Positions 43,495 to 52,805 are shown, numbered from the stretch's first letter. The stretch: 64,000 bases of DNA from Bacteriovoracaceae bacterium (GCA_016786485.1 JAEUWD010000057.1:1-64000); one strand, 5' to 3'. Notes: generated by a model not told the origin, from the letters alone. Made by a program: numbers and translations.

Positions 43495-44098
43495 CGTTTT
43501 ATTTTTAGTGATCTTTTCTTCTGCGGTTCATGCTTTTCAACCGAAAGAATGTCTATTAGCAAATTACGAAAGTGAAATTGTTCATAAGGGAAAATTCTTC
43601 GGCTTAATTCAAAATTATTTGTCGGTAACTAAAGAACGTTGTCTCGTTACTTTTACTCATAAAACCATTATGTCAGTTACTTGGAGCATCGACGTTTGTC
43701 GTGAGCCAGTTCATATTAAAATCGACAAGAATGGTGGCTTAGATGTTCTTAAAAGATCAGATGATTGTAGTTTATTAAAATCACAAAATCCTTTCTGTGA
43801 TGAACTTAGAGAATTGGTCGACGTGATTCAAGACGATGGTCTTATTTTTGCTGAAGGCGAGCGCAATAACTTAGCATTGCCACACGGCCGTGTTTATTGT
43901 GCTTACCAGTTACTAAGAAAATATCTTGAGAAGGGTTATATCTTTGATCCAGATGCAGAAGTTATTGAGTTTGAACCAAAACCAACAGCGCAATGCTCAC
44001 CAGATGCAGCTCCCGCAGTCTCTCCAGCGGCGCCAGCAGCACCAGCTCAGGCAGCTCCAGTCGCACCTAAGAAAACGGGTGAAAGCGCTAGTTACTAA
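43475..44098 (+). CDS. Hypothetical secreted protein, Ala/Pro-rich tail, 207 aa
   Basis: Not recognised. The ATG at 43475 has GGAGG nine bases before, inside the end of the preceding gene; a TTG at 43466 overlaps the ribosome binding site. Residues 1-20 (ending AVHA before FQPKE) form a Sec signal peptide. Seven Cys are present (including ECL, RCL, VCR, DDC). The last ~40 residues are Ala/Pro-rich, like a linker to the envelope. It overlaps the convergent PLP gene by 11 bases. Confidence 0.62.
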   Translation: MSLHRFSVLFLVIFSSAVHAFQPKECLLANYESEIVHKGKFFGLIQNYLSVTKERCLVTFTHKTIMSVTWSIDVCREPVHIKIDKNGGLDVLKRSDDCSLLKSQNPFCDELRELVDVIQDDGLIFAEGERNNLALPHGRVYCAYQLLRKYLEKGYIFDPDAEVIEFEPKPTAQCSPDAAPAVSPAAPAAPAQAAPVAPKKTGESASY

Positions 44099-45254
44099 TC
44101 GCTTTTAAAGCATTTTTTAAATCGTTAATTAAGTCTTGTGCGTCTTCAATTCCAACTGAGATTCGGACTAGGTTATCTTTGATACCAAGTTTTTCACGAA
44201 TAGGTGCAGGCACCGAAGCGTGAGTCATGATTGCTGGATGTTCAATTAAACTTTCCACTCCACCTAAACTTTCCGCGAGAGAAAAGAGTTCAACGGTTTC
44301 TAAGAATTTTCGAGAATTTTTAATTCCACCTTTGATGAAAAAGGTAATCATGCCACCAAAGCCTTTCATTTGTTTTTTAGCAATTTCGTGTTGAGGATGA
44401 GAAGGTAAACCTGGATAAATAACTTTTTCTACCATCTTATGTTTTTCTAAAAATTCAGCAATCAGTTTGGCGTTAGCTTCATGCGTACGCATACGAACCG
44501 CCAGTGTTTTAATCCCGCGAAGGACCAACCAGCTATCAAAAGGAGATTGCGAAGGACCAATAGAGTTTTGTAAAACCCACAACTGATCGTAGAGGCTTTT
44601 CTTATTTAGAATAATCGCACCACCAACTACATCACTGTGCCCATTAATATATTTAGTCATCGAGTGAACTACGATATCGATACCGAGGTTCAGTGGGTTT
44701 TGAAAATACGGGCTCATAAAAGTGTTATCAACAACAGTGATCACGTTAGCTGCTTTCGCAATTTCGGCCGTGACTGCTAGGTCAGTAATTTTTAACATCG
44801 GATTGGTTGGAGTTTCTAGCCACAATAATTGCGGTTTTTCTTTCTGAATAATTTTTTTTAATTCAGCGGTATTAGTTGTATCGGTAAAAATAAAACGATG
44901 AGTATTTTTAAAAACAGTTGTGAATAAACGATAAGTTCCACCGTAGACATCATCACCGCAGATGACGGTCGAATCTTTTGGCAACATATGCATGAGGAGA
45001 GTGGTCGCCGACATCCCACTGGCGGTAGCAATGGCAAATTTACCATTTTCAATTGCGGCCAAACATTCTTCTAAGCGCGTTCGTGTTGGGTTGTGGCTAC
45101 GAGTATATTCAAAACCTTGGTGCTTGCCTGGGGAACTTTGCACGTAAGTTGAAGTTTGATAAATCGGAGCAGTCACAGCACCTGTTTCTTTATCCGCATG
45201 CGCACCTGCGTGAATAACTTTGGTGGCAATGTCCTTACGTTGATATTTACTCAT
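44088..45254 (-). CDS. Cystathionine gamma-lyase/synthase family PLP enzyme
   Basis: Cys/Met-metabolism PLP enzyme, 388 residues. 'YTRSHNPTRTRLEECLAAIEN' (in parts) near the N-terminus and the PLP Lys in 'HSMTKYINGHSDVVGG' (about 210) are hallmarks; 'SLGGVESLIEHPAIMTH' is the C-terminal signature. It could act as gamma-synthase or gamma-lyase. Being behind the beta-synthase-like gene, it more likely cleaves cystathionine to cysteine (reverse transsulfuration). It overlaps that gene by four bases (ATGA). Confidence 0.9.
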   Translation of the reverse strand: MSKYQRKDIATKVIHAGAHADKETGAVTAPIYQTSTYVQSSPGKHQGFEYTRSHNPTRTRLEECLAAIENGKFAIATASGMSATTLLMHMLPKDSTVICGDDVYGGTYRLFTTVFKNTHRFIFTDTTNTAELKKIIQKEKPQLLWLETPTNPMLKITDLAVTAEIAKAANVITVVDNTFMSPYFQNPLNLGIDIVVHSMTKYINGHSDVVGGAIILNKKSLYDQLWVLQNSIGPSQSPFDSWLVLRGIKTLAVRMRTHEANAKLIAEFLEKHKMVEKVIYPGLPSHPQHEIAKKQMKGFGGMITFFIKGGIKNSRKFLETVELFSLAESLGGVESLIEHPAIMTHASVPAPIREKLGIKDNLVRISVGIEDAQDLINDLKNALKAISN

Positions 45255-46291
45255 AATTTTACTCCAGCATTTTTTAAAATTTTCTGAATTAAGTCTTGGG
45301 TTTTAGTATCAGTGTTCACTTGATAACCTTTTTCGCGCATCCACTGATCGTTATAAATTCTTCCCGCATAACGGTTACCTGAATCTGGTAGAACCGTTAA
45401 AATTCTTTTTGGTGTTTTTAAAGTCTCAGCGTAGCGGATAGCACCAAGAAGAGCGGCACCACAACTTCCACCAGCATAAATTCCTTCTTCTTTTAACATC
45501 CGACGAGTCATCTGAAATGATTCTTCATCTTTTACCATCACGAATTCATCGATAACATCAAACTTCACGTTGTCTGGCAGAAAATCTTCACCGATACCTT
45601 CAAGCACGTAACCGTGACCTTCTATCACTTCTTTCGTTTTATGATAGTGAGCAAGGATCGAGCCTTCAATATCGACACCGACAACTTTTAAGCCTTTAAT
45701 TTTTTCTTTTAAATAGGTTCCTGTCCCTGAAATGGTTCCACCTGTACCAACCCCTGCGCAGTAAACATCAAATTCACCACGAGTTTGTTCGAAAATTTCT
45801 GGACCAGTCCATTCATAGTGGCAGGCGAAATTATCTTTATTGTCGTACTGATTCATAAAAACCGAATTGGGAATTTCTTTGGCCATTAAAGCCGCCACAC
45901 TGTAATACGAACGCGGATCTTCCGGGGCCACGTTAGTTGGACAAGTAATAACTTCTGCTCCAAAAGCTTTTAGATTATTAATTTTTTCTTGTGATTGTTT
46001 ATCTGCCATGACGAAAACAGCTTTATAGCCATGAATAGCTGCGAACATGGAAATCCCTACGCCGGTGTTACCACTAGTTGCTTCAATAATAATGCCGCCA
46101 GGTTTTAATTGTCCGCGCTCAACGGCTTTTTTACACATGACATAACCTAAGCGATCTTTAATCGAACCACCTGGATTCATAAATTCTAACTTCACGTAAA
46201 TATCGGAGCTCACGTGTTTGGCCAGTTTGTTAATTTTAATAATAGGCGTGTTGCCGATAACATCCAGAATAGTTTTGTTTAAGTGTTTCAT
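45251..46291 (-). CDS. Cystathionine beta-synthase or cysteine synthase
   Basis: A type II PLP enzyme, 346 residues, with no CBS tandem regulatory domain. The PLP Lys is in 'NPGGSIKDR' (about 42-50), and the substrate loop is 'EATSGNTGVGI' (about 69-79). 'GVGTGGTISGTGTYLKE' binds the cofactor phosphate. The 'PGGSIKDRLG' form and the gene partner fit cystathionine beta-synthase, making cystathionine from serine and homocysteine, the latter from AhcY; a cysteine synthase is the alternative. It starts 8 bases after gshA. Confidence 0.85.
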   Translation of the reverse strand: MKHLNKTILDVIGNTPIIKINKLAKHVSSDIYVKLEFMNPGGSIKDRLGYVMCKKAVERGQLKPGGIIIEATSGNTGVGISMFAAIHGYKAVFVMADKQSQEKINNLKAFGAEVITCPTNVAPEDPRSYYSVAALMAKEIPNSVFMNQYDNKDNFACHYEWTGPEIFEQTRGEFDVYCAGVGTGGTISGTGTYLKEKIKGLKVVGVDIEGSILAHYHKTKEVIEGHGYVLEGIGEDFLPDNVKFDVIDEFVMVKDEESFQMTRRMLKEEGIYAGGSCGAALLGAIRYAETLKTPKRILTVLPDSGNRYAGRIYNDQWMREKGYQVNTDTKTQDLIQKILKNAGVKL

Positions 46292-46298
46292 GTTTTCC

Positions 46299-47516
46299 TT
46301 ATATTACGTCTTTAATTTCGTAGCTGCTGGCAATAGTCGAAAGGCGTGCGACGATCGAATAAATAGCTTCTTTGATTTGGTGTTCACAATTTTCTTTAAT
46401 CTCACTGAGACAATATTTTTGATAAACCATACCCTTAGCATTGAGATTCGACATGGTCGTGCGAAGAGGATTGGCCCGTAAAAATCCACCTATAGATTTT
46501 CCATCAATTAAGTAAACGGTCACTTCTGCTGGTGCACCATCGTATTTAAGTGCAGTTTCAACACCTTCTTGCACGAGAACAGTGGTGAATTTGATATTAT
46601 TTTTACCAATATCCATTTTATTGCGGGACTTGCGATTCATATTAAGAATTTCATCACCTGAACTCACCACACTAATGCCCATGCCGTAAGTACCTTGGCT
46701 GGCCTTCACGAAGATTTGTGAATCAGTGCCTACTTCTTCTTTTAAAGTATCAACCGCCTTAGCTAAATTTTCGAGACCTTCTTTGCTGGCGAAATCGACA
46801 TTTTCTACACGCTTAAATTGTGCTTGCATCAGATTTGGATCAATTGAAAATTTTTTACAAAATTCCGCGAGAACTTTTTGATAATAACAAAAGTGATTAA
46901 CCTTTTGACGAATAAACCAACCAATTTTCGGTGTCGGAATAACTGGTGTCTTAATGCTGTCCCATTCAATAGGTAAAGGATTCGATTGATCATTATTTAA
47001 AATAACCAGGTCATATGTTCCATTGGCAGTCGCAAAAACTTGGTTAGCAACTTTTGCTTTTAAGATAGCTAGCTGATGATTTGATTGTGAAGTTAAATTC
47101 AGCGTTTCTTGTTCATTCTCAAACAAAGCATTATCGATAGAAATCAGGTCGACTTGTACGCCAGCCTTTTCCAGAGTCGATTTTAAACTGTGGAGGTGAT
47201 CGAGATAGTATAAATTTTTGGTATGAGATTCAGGGATAATCGCCACACGCTTGCAGTTCTTGTAATTTTCTTGGAAATAACTTTGAATCCGACTGACTGC
47301 CGCATTTAAATCCCGTGAGCAAATATTATTAAAACCTGCTGGATAAATATTATTATCTACTGGTGCAAATTTATGCGTGCTTTCTCTCACATCGACACTT
47401 GAGTAAAAAGGAATCGGGAGATTTTCTTGCATCTTATCGATGGTGGCATTGAGCTCATTCCAATGCTTACATACGAAACTTTCTAATTCGTCTTTGGTGT
47501 TAATTTTAAAACTCAT
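46299..47516 (-). CDS. gshA: Glutamate-cysteine ligase (PF08886-type GshA)
   Basis: Makes gamma-glutamylcysteine, the first step to glutathione. It has 405 residues and matches the proteobacterial GshA family: 'APVDNNIYPAGFNNIC' near 52-67, 'IIPESHTKNLYYLDHL' near 98-113, and 'FVKASQGTYGMGI' as an ATP-site loop near 267-279. This is not the E. coli GCS fold. No gshB is in the window, so glutathione completion is not shown here. It is placed next to the cysteine-forming enzymes, which supply its substrate. Confidence 0.88.
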   Translation of the reverse strand: MSFKINTKDELESFVCKHWNELNATIDKMQENLPIPFYSSVDVRESTHKFAPVDNNIYPAGFNNICSRDLNAAVSRIQSYFQENYKNCKRVAIIPESHTKNLYYLDHLHSLKSTLEKAGVQVDLISIDNALFENEQETLNLTSQSNHQLAILKAKVANQVFATANGTYDLVILNNDQSNPLPIEWDSIKTPVIPTPKIGWFIRQKVNHFCYYQKVLAEFCKKFSIDPNLMQAQFKRVENVDFASKEGLENLAKAVDTLKEEVGTDSQIFVKASQGTYGMGISVVSSGDEILNMNRKSRNKMDIGKNNIKFTTVLVQEGVETALKYDGAPAEVTVYLIDGKSIGGFLRANPLRTTMSNLNAKGMVYQKYCLSEIKENCEHQIKEAIYSIVARLSTIASSYEIKDVI

Positions 47517-47518
47517 AT

Positions 47519-48568
47519 TTAGTCCTTCAATTCATTCCATCTTTTGGATAATTCAATAACATGTTGTTCTGGTTGCTTTTCGAAAATTTCCTCAAATTCT
47601 AACAAATTTTCGAAATTTTGTTTAAGCTTTTCTTTCAGCGCCTGCTCTTTAATCAGCGCAGATTCCTGAAGCTTTTTGAGTTGTTTCTGAGAAGCACTAA
47701 TCTGGGTCTTTTCCCATAATTGCGAGCTACACTTATTTAGCACTAAATAGCTGTCTTCATGGAAAAAATCACGTGCTTGATGCTTTAAACTCATGGCCTC
47801 TTGGATTTTTGAATGTTCCACCGATGTTACTAAAAACCAGTTGGAAGTCTCTCTTTTCTTGAGGTCCGATTGTAATTTAAGGGCTTGGGTGAAAATATTT
47901 TTGGTCTTATAAATAGCCGAAACCGCTTCCATGAAATCACTAATAAATTGTCCACCCGTCACAGTTTGTAGATAGCCCAAGAGTTTATTTATACCAGAAG
48001 AAACGACTTTTTTTAAAAGATTCACTGAAGGTTGGGCACCATTTTTAGCTTGGTAGATATAATTAAAAATATCCATAAAGTTTTTATCAAAAAAAGCTTC
48101 AATTTTTCGGCAGCTATTGAGGAAATCTACAAAGTGGCTGCCGGGCGGTGTATCCAGCACAATCACGTCATATTTACCGGTTTGTATTTGATACTGTAGT
48201 TCCACAATGGAGAGAATTTCGTTCATGCCCCCATAGGGACGGGACAAAATTTTAAGAATGCGATTCTTTATCAGTTGTCCATATCCAGCTTCTTGAATAA
48301 TTCTCTCCATCGTCACTTCAGGTGCCATTAGTAGAACATCGAATGTAACTTTCTTTGTTCCAAACTCTTGAATTGCGATTGTTTCACCTGAATGAGCGCT
48401 ATCAATTTTCATAATATCTTTGAGACGTTTGGAAGGATCAATTGTGATGAGTAGGGTCTTTTTGTGTTCATACTCCGCGAGGTAAAGGGTACGTGCTGTC
48501 GCCAGTGTTGTCTTACCAACACCACCTGAACCACAGAAAATTTCGATCGGTTTTGCGGTAAAAAGCAT
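47519..48568 (-). CDS. ArsA-like ATPase (second of a tandem pair)
   Basis: A 349-residue deviant-Walker ATPase. 'GSGGVGKTTLATA' (about 12-24) is the P-loop with the signature Lys, and 'LDTPPGSHFVDFL' (about 136-148) the switch II/A-loop region. The C-terminal ~70 residues are coiled-coil ('KKLQESALIKEQALKEKLKQ'). ArsA relatives handle arsenite or insert tail-anchored proteins; Cys arsenite sites are not obvious. Nine bases separate it from its paralogue, and gshA follows after two bases. Confidence 0.85.
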   Translation of the reverse strand: MLFTAKPIEIFCGSGGVGKTTLATARTLYLAEYEHKKTLLITIDPSKRLKDIMKIDSAHSGETIAIQEFGTKKVTFDVLLMAPEVTMERIIQEAGYGQLIKNRILKILSRPYGGMNEILSIVELQYQIQTGKYDVIVLDTPPGSHFVDFLNSCRKIEAFFDKNFMDIFNYIYQAKNGAQPSVNLLKKVVSSGINKLLGYLQTVTGGQFISDFMEAVSAIYKTKNIFTQALKLQSDLKKRETSNWFLVTSVEHSKIQEAMSLKHQARDFFHEDSYLVLNKCSSQLWEKTQISASQKQLKKLQESALIKEQALKEKLKQNFENLLEFEEIFEKQPEQHVIELSKRWNELKD

Positions 48569-48576
48569 AGCTAAGA

Positions 48577-49383
48577 CTACACTAAATTTTCCATTCCTGG
48601 TATCAGCTCTTTTATGATGTTTTCGCTCTGAGTTTCGAGGCTATGGGGCAGTGAAGGATAGTCGCCAAATGTTTCAACCACTTCATTTTCGATTTGAATT
48701 TTTTTCTTCAAAAAAGTTGGTAAATCGCCTGTTAAATCAGGGATTTTTGAGAGCATATTATTGATACTAATTTTGGTTTTAAGATGGGTGATCTCGGCCA
48801 CTTGTTTTTCAAATTCCAGTGCTTCATTCATGGCCAGCACACTGGGTAAAGTTACAATATTCACTTGGCAAAAATCTTCAGCATTGAGTTGGTTTAGCAT
48901 TTTAGTAGTGTCGTCATAAATAATTCCGCTCTGAAAAATAGATTGAAAATTATAAACTGATTCAAGCATAGTGAGCGCATGCCCAGAAGCAGGGGAGTCA
49001 AGCACCAGCACCATTTTTTCATCATCGGTATCATGGAGTGTTTGCAAGATTTGTCCCAAGTAAATGAGGTAGTTAAAACCCGGAATCATATTGATAAGTG
49101 CTCGAAAAAAAGGTGCGCGAATAATGCCCTTAGCAATGATCTTCGAATTCAGTCGGCTGGCGATATAGTTCTCTACACATTCTGCCAAAACCAGAGGCAT
49201 GTAATCGATTTCATCAGAGTGCATATACTTATTAACTTCATCATTTTGATCAAGGCCACTACTTCGAAAAGTCACGAGTTGTGGGTGATAACCCATTTCT
49301 TTGAGATAGAGGCAGAGTGCGTGTGCGGTTAAGCTTTTGCCCACACCGCCTTTGCCGGTGACGATATAAAATTTCTTAATCAT
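48577..49383 (-). CDS. ArsA-like ATPase (first of a tandem pair)
   Basis: A shorter 268-residue relative of the gene after it. P-loop 'TGKGGVGKSLTAHAL' is near 9-23, and 'LDSPASGHALTMLE' near 127-140 takes the place of the usual D-T-A/P-P loop. Tandem pairs of such ATPases are common in delta-proteobacteria-like genomes, suggesting a heterodimer. The substrate is unknown. The outer-membrane barrel gene ends nine bases upstream. Confidence 0.83.
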   Translation of the reverse strand: MIKKFYIVTGKGGVGKSLTAHALCLYLKEMGYHPQLVTFRSSGLDQNDEVNKYMHSDEIDYMPLVLAECVENYIASRLNSKIIAKGIIRAPFFRALINMIPGFNYLIYLGQILQTLHDTDDEKMVLVLDSPASGHALTMLESVYNFQSIFQSGIIYDDTTKMLNQLNAEDFCQVNIVTLPSVLAMNEALEFEKQVAEITHLKTKISINNMLSKIPDLTGDLPTFLKKKIQIENEVVETFGDYPSLPHSLETQSENIIKELIPGMENLV

Positions 49384-49392
49384 GATAATAAT

Positions 49393-50037
49393 TTAGAAGT
49401 TATAAGAGAGTGCCATTAATAGCTTGAAGTACATTCCTCGTACATCAGTTCGCTCATCTTGTTTCACGTTAAATGGTTTATGCAGAACTCCCATCATTCC
49501 TAGCGTGTAGTCTTCGTTAAGCTTGAGGTCTGTTCCGGCACCCACGTTAAAGCCGAAAACCATTTTACGTTCAGTTGTTTCCGTACTTACTCCATTGAAG
49601 CGGGTTTCTTGTGGCTGATAAAACCCTAATCCACCTAAAAAGTAAGGGGAGAACGAGTCAAAATCGAAAACTTTTGCCTTGATAGATGCTGATAAACCGA
49701 AGAGTTCTATGCTTTTATTTTTTGTTTCATGCTTTGAGACGTGTGCTGAAAGCATAAGGTCAAAAGAGTGGCTGGCTTCGTAAGTGTAGATCGCATCAAT
49801 TGTGATTGAGTCATCACCTTGACCTTCGAAATCACCTAAGAGGAAGGTCTGTCCGATACCAACACCCATCGCGTGTTTGCTAGGCTCTTTTGGAGCATAA
49901 CTGTTGCGATCAATTTTTCGGCTGATGGTTTTTTCGCTGTCTTGGTTTTTGGCAGCAAAGGCATTACTAAAAGCAAAAACCCCTATAACGGTTAAGATTA
50001 TAGGGGTTTTCATATTCATTGAGCTTGTTTTCTTCAT
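49393..50037 (-). CDS. Outer-membrane beta-barrel protein
   Basis: A 214-residue protein starting at the ATG at 50037; in-frame TTG at 50046 and ATG at 50019 are alternatives. A signal peptide ends at AFA before AKNQD. Amphipathic beta-strands with aromatic girdles ('YTYEASHSFDLMLSAHVS', 'FSPYFLGGLGFYQPQ') and a terminal Phe ('LMALSYNF') are typical of eight-stranded OmpX/OmpW-like barrels. It leads the minus-strand cluster with the ArsA pair. Confidence 0.82.
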   Translation of the reverse strand: MKKTSSMNMKTPIILTVIGVFAFSNAFAAKNQDSEKTISRKIDRNSYAPKEPSKHAMGVGIGQTFLLGDFEGQGDDSITIDAIYTYEASHSFDLMLSAHVSKHETKNKSIELFGLSASIKAKVFDFDSFSPYFLGGLGFYQPQETRFNGVSTETTERKMVFGFNVGAGTDLKLNEDYTLGMMGVLHKPFNVKQDERTDVRGMYFKLLMALSYNF

Positions 50038-50074
50038 TAAATCCAACTCACTTTTAAATTAAGATACTTAGATC

Positions 50075-50473
50075 TTAGTTCAAAGTGCTTGGAGTTTCAA
50101 CATTAGAAGAACCAAAAGCAGCTGAATTGGCGAAATTAGTGCCGTAAGCTGTTTCTGATTTAGCTTCTGGGAAGTTAAGGTTCAGTTTCGACTCAAGATT
50201 TTTGATATAACCAGTTAGGGTACCTTCTTCAGAACGGATTACGCGCTTAAGAAGTTCAGTGTTACCTGGCTTCAAAGACTTTCTTTCTTGATCAAAAAGT
50301 AATTGAATTTGAGTCATATATGTAATGTCGTTTTTAGTTTTATTATCGATAACTTGAATTTCGTTGCCTTCTCTTACGATTTGAGCAATTTCTTCTAATG
50401 TCACATAGCAGCTTTGAAAAGTGTCGTAAAGCTTGCGGTTTTGATACCTTTTAATGATTCTTACGTCTTTCAT
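50075..50473 (-). CDS. phaR: PHA/PHB accumulation regulator (PhaR-like)
   Basis: A 132-residue DNA-binding protein. The first ~60 residues, 'IIKRYQNRKLYDT' then 'YVTLEEIAQIVREGNEIQVID', are the PHB accumulation regulator N-domain (PF07879); a central region 'DITYMTQIQLLFDQERK' follows. The C-terminal 30 residues are a Ser/Asn/Ala-rich tail. In relatives it represses phasin and is released by polymer granules. No phaC or phasin gene is in the window, so the target here is unknown. Confidence 0.88.
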   Translation of the reverse strand: MKDVRIIKRYQNRKLYDTFQSCYVTLEEIAQIVREGNEIQVIDNKTKNDITYMTQIQLLFDQERKSLKPGNTELLKRVIRSEEGTLTGYIKNLESKLNLNFPEAKSETAYGTNFANSAAFGSSNVETPSTLN

Positions 50474-50593
50474 TTTCTTCTTCCCCTATTAGTTATGCCG
50501 TTGTCTTAAGCAAGGCGTTTTTGTTTTTCAATTAACCAAGCACATTTAGCTACTCAGCTCGGATAAAGACCAAGCTATAAAGTCTGATGCCTC

Positions 50594-50622
50594 TATAAAC
50601 CAAAGAAGCAAGTTCCTGTCAA
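50594..50622 (-). promoter_or_regulatory. Sigma-70 promoter of phaR
   Basis: On the minus strand, a perfect -35 TTGACA (50622-50617) is 17 bases from TTTATA (50599-50594). Transcription would start near 50587, giving a leader of about 114 bases before the phaR ATG. Confidence 0.55.
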
Positions 50623-50850
50623 CCCAGCCCGTCAAAAAAAGATAATAATGTCCTAGCTGCTATTCGTTTAGAAAAAATTACCCTATAGTTATTGCATTGC
50701 GTCTATTGCCCCATAAGCCTTTGATATTGATGGGTATTAGTTAAACTTTCTGAGAGGGAAATCGAGTAGGCAAAAATGCCCAGAGACTAAACTTACGCTA
50801 ATCTCAAAAAGCATTAATCCGATAGTTCTCTGTACAGGACCCGAGTGTCA

Positions 50851-50862
50851 AAACTCGAGTTT
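50851..50862. repeat. 12-base palindrome AAACTCGAGTTT
   Basis: A perfect 12-base palindrome 25 bases before the TTG start of the TPR lipoprotein gene. It overlaps a second inverted repeat, CGAGT/ACTCG, and may be an operator or a hairpin that affects initiation. Confidence 0.5.
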
Positions 50863-50886
50863 CGTTTTGAAGCAAAGAGGACGAGC

Positions 50887-52764
50887 TTGCAAAATATAAA
50901 ACAAATTCTCATTTACTCACTCTGTTTCGCTCAGATTTTTGTCCTCGGTTGCGCGAATATTTTAACTCAATCTGATGATGCAAAAAAACCAACAGCAGAA
51001 GAAGTGCAAACAGCAGAAGCTGCGACAACAGAAGAAAATAATCAAAAAATTATTGAAGAAGTTTCAGGTAAAATTCAAGAACTCGCCAAGGCAGCGAAAG
51101 CTTCTGGTCCTGAAGCTGTTCAATTTTTGGCCAGTGATTTATTTTTGAAGGCCAACTCATCACAGTTAGAAGAAGATTATGTGACTGCCAATTTTTTATA
51201 CCAGCATTTATTAGAGCTTGTGCCGGACGAAGTCTATTTACACAAAAAATATGCCATTTCATTAATTAAGTCTGGTGATTTGAAAACGGCAGAAGCGTCA
51301 CTGCTTTATGTGCATAAACATGATCCTGAAGATAAGAAAATGGGACTGATTTTAGCTGGGGTTCAGAGTAGCCTGGGTAAACTTAAAGAAGCTGAGAAGA
51401 TTTACGTCAGTATCTTGAAGACTGAACCAAATAATAAGGATGCATGTCTCTTCTTAAGTAAGGTCTATACCTTAGATGGCAAAATTGAGAAGGCGCATAA
51501 TTTGCTTTCAGACTGCCAGAAGCGCTTTAAGAAAGAGGGAGATTTCACATATTACATCGGGAAAATGTATCTAGAAAAAGGACAGATTGATAAATCGCTT
51601 AAATACTTTGAAGCAGCTTATGCCATCGATCCACAGCTTTCGGAAGCCGCAGTGGCAGCTGGTGTGATTTATGAAGAACAAGGCAAAACGGATAAGGCGA
51701 TAAGTCTTTATCGTAAACATTTAAAAATTAATCCTGAAGATGAAATGATTCTCGAGCGAGTCGTTCAATTATTATTCTCACTTGAACGTTTTGAAGAAGT
51801 GGTTGGTTACGCGGAAAAACTCAGCGATATTCAGTCGGACAATTTAAATCTTAAAGTAAAACTGGGAATTTTATATTCAGATACGAAGCAATACGAAAAG
51901 GCTTTAAGTACCTTTAAAGACCTTTTAGCTTATGCTCCTGAATCAGACCGAATTCTTTATTATCTTGCGGCCATCTACCAAGAGATGAATAGCTATGACG
52001 ATGCTGTAAATTATTTCTCAAAAATAAAACCGGAAAGTGCGCTTTATCACGACAGTATCGTGCAAGTGGCTTACATCTTAAGTTCGTTAACTCGTGACCC
52101 GGCAGCTCAAGGCGGCGGCAATCAAAAATTTCTTACTTATATTGATGAAAAAATTCAAGCCAATAAGGAAATCGCGGTTGAGTTAAGCTTAATAAAAGCC
52201 AATTTTTTTGAAGCTCGTGGCAATTATAAAGAAGCCGTATCAACGCTTGAGAAAATTAAATCGTTACCAGAGTTCACTAACTCACATAAGTATTACTTGG
52301 CTTCATTGCTTGAACGTGAAAAAGAATTCGATAAATCGATTACTCTCATGCTGGAAGTGGTGGAGAGTGAACCTAAAAACGCTCACGCTTGGAATTTTAT
52401 TGGCTACTCGTACATCGAGCGCGGCCTTGAACTAGAAAAAGCTTATGAGTACATAACTAAAGCAGTCAGTTTAGCGCCTAAAGATGGCTACATTCGTGAC
52501 TCTTTGGGTTGGTATTACTTTAAAATGGGCAATTACCCACAAGCACTTAAAGAATTACAACAAGCTTCGAAGCATGCGCCAGGTGATCCAACCATTACGA
52601 AACACTTAGGGCAGATTTATCAAGCTATGCATAAATATGAAGATGCGAAGAAGTACTATCATTTGGCGCTTAAGGCGTGCAAAGAAGAATCAGACCGACT
52701 TCAGATTATGAAGCACCTTGAAGAAATTGAAAGCTTCAGAGTTCCAGCTGCAAAAAAAAAATAA
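50887..52764 (+). CDS. TPR-repeat lipoprotein
   Basis: A 625-residue protein with about 12 or more tetratricopeptide repeats (e.g. 'AEKIYVSILKTEPNNKDACLFL', in parts). I start at the TTG at 50887, since AGAGG is six bases before; this gives a lipoprotein signal with lipobox FVLGC at residues 18-22. A GTG at 50845 would add 14 residues and bury the signal. It is probably anchored in the outer membrane. In other proteobacteria a TPR protein next to lolB has this arrangement, and a LolB-like lipoprotein follows here. Confidence 0.8.
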   Translation: MQNIKQILIYSLCFAQIFVLGCANILTQSDDAKKPTAEEVQTAEAATTEENNQKIIEEVSGKIQELAKAAKASGPEAVQFLASDLFLKANSSQLEEDYVTANFLYQHLLELVPDEVYLHKKYAISLIKSGDLKTAEASLLYVHKHDPEDKKMGLILAGVQSSLGKLKEAEKIYVSILKTEPNNKDACLFLSKVYTLDGKIEKAHNLLSDCQKRFKKEGDFTYYIGKMYLEKGQIDKSLKYFEAAYAIDPQLSEAAVAAGVIYEEQGKTDKAISLYRKHLKINPEDEMILERVVQLLFSLERFEEVVGYAEKLSDIQSDNLNLKVKLGILYSDTKQYEKALSTFKDLLAYAPESDRILYYLAAIYQEMNSYDDAVNYFSKIKPESALYHDSIVQVAYILSSLTRDPAAQGGGNQKFLTYIDEKIQANKEIAVELSLIKANFFEARGNYKEAVSTLEKIKSLPEFTNSHKYYLASLLEREKEFDKSITLMLEVVESEPKNAHAWNFIGYSYIERGLELEKAYEYITKAVSLAPKDGYIRDSLGWYYFKMGNYPQALKELQQASKHAPGDPTITKHLGQIYQAMHKYEDAKKYYHLALKACKEESDRLQIMKHLEEIESFRVPAAKKK

Positions 52765-52805
52765 CTTTTCTTTAAATTATAAGTGATTTTGTTACACTAT
52801 TCTGA

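Larger units (their letters stand above)
50474..50886. other. 413-base non-coding gap with inverted repeats
   Basis: The longest gene-free stretch in the window, between phaR (minus) and the TPR lipoprotein (plus). It contains the phaR promoter, GGCAAAAATGCC near 50772 (4-base arms), a possible plus-strand -10 TATAGT near 50691, and the palindrome at 50851-50862. The plus-strand portion from about 50690 to 50886 may be a structured leader. No known riboswitch or RNA family was recognised. Confidence 0.5.
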
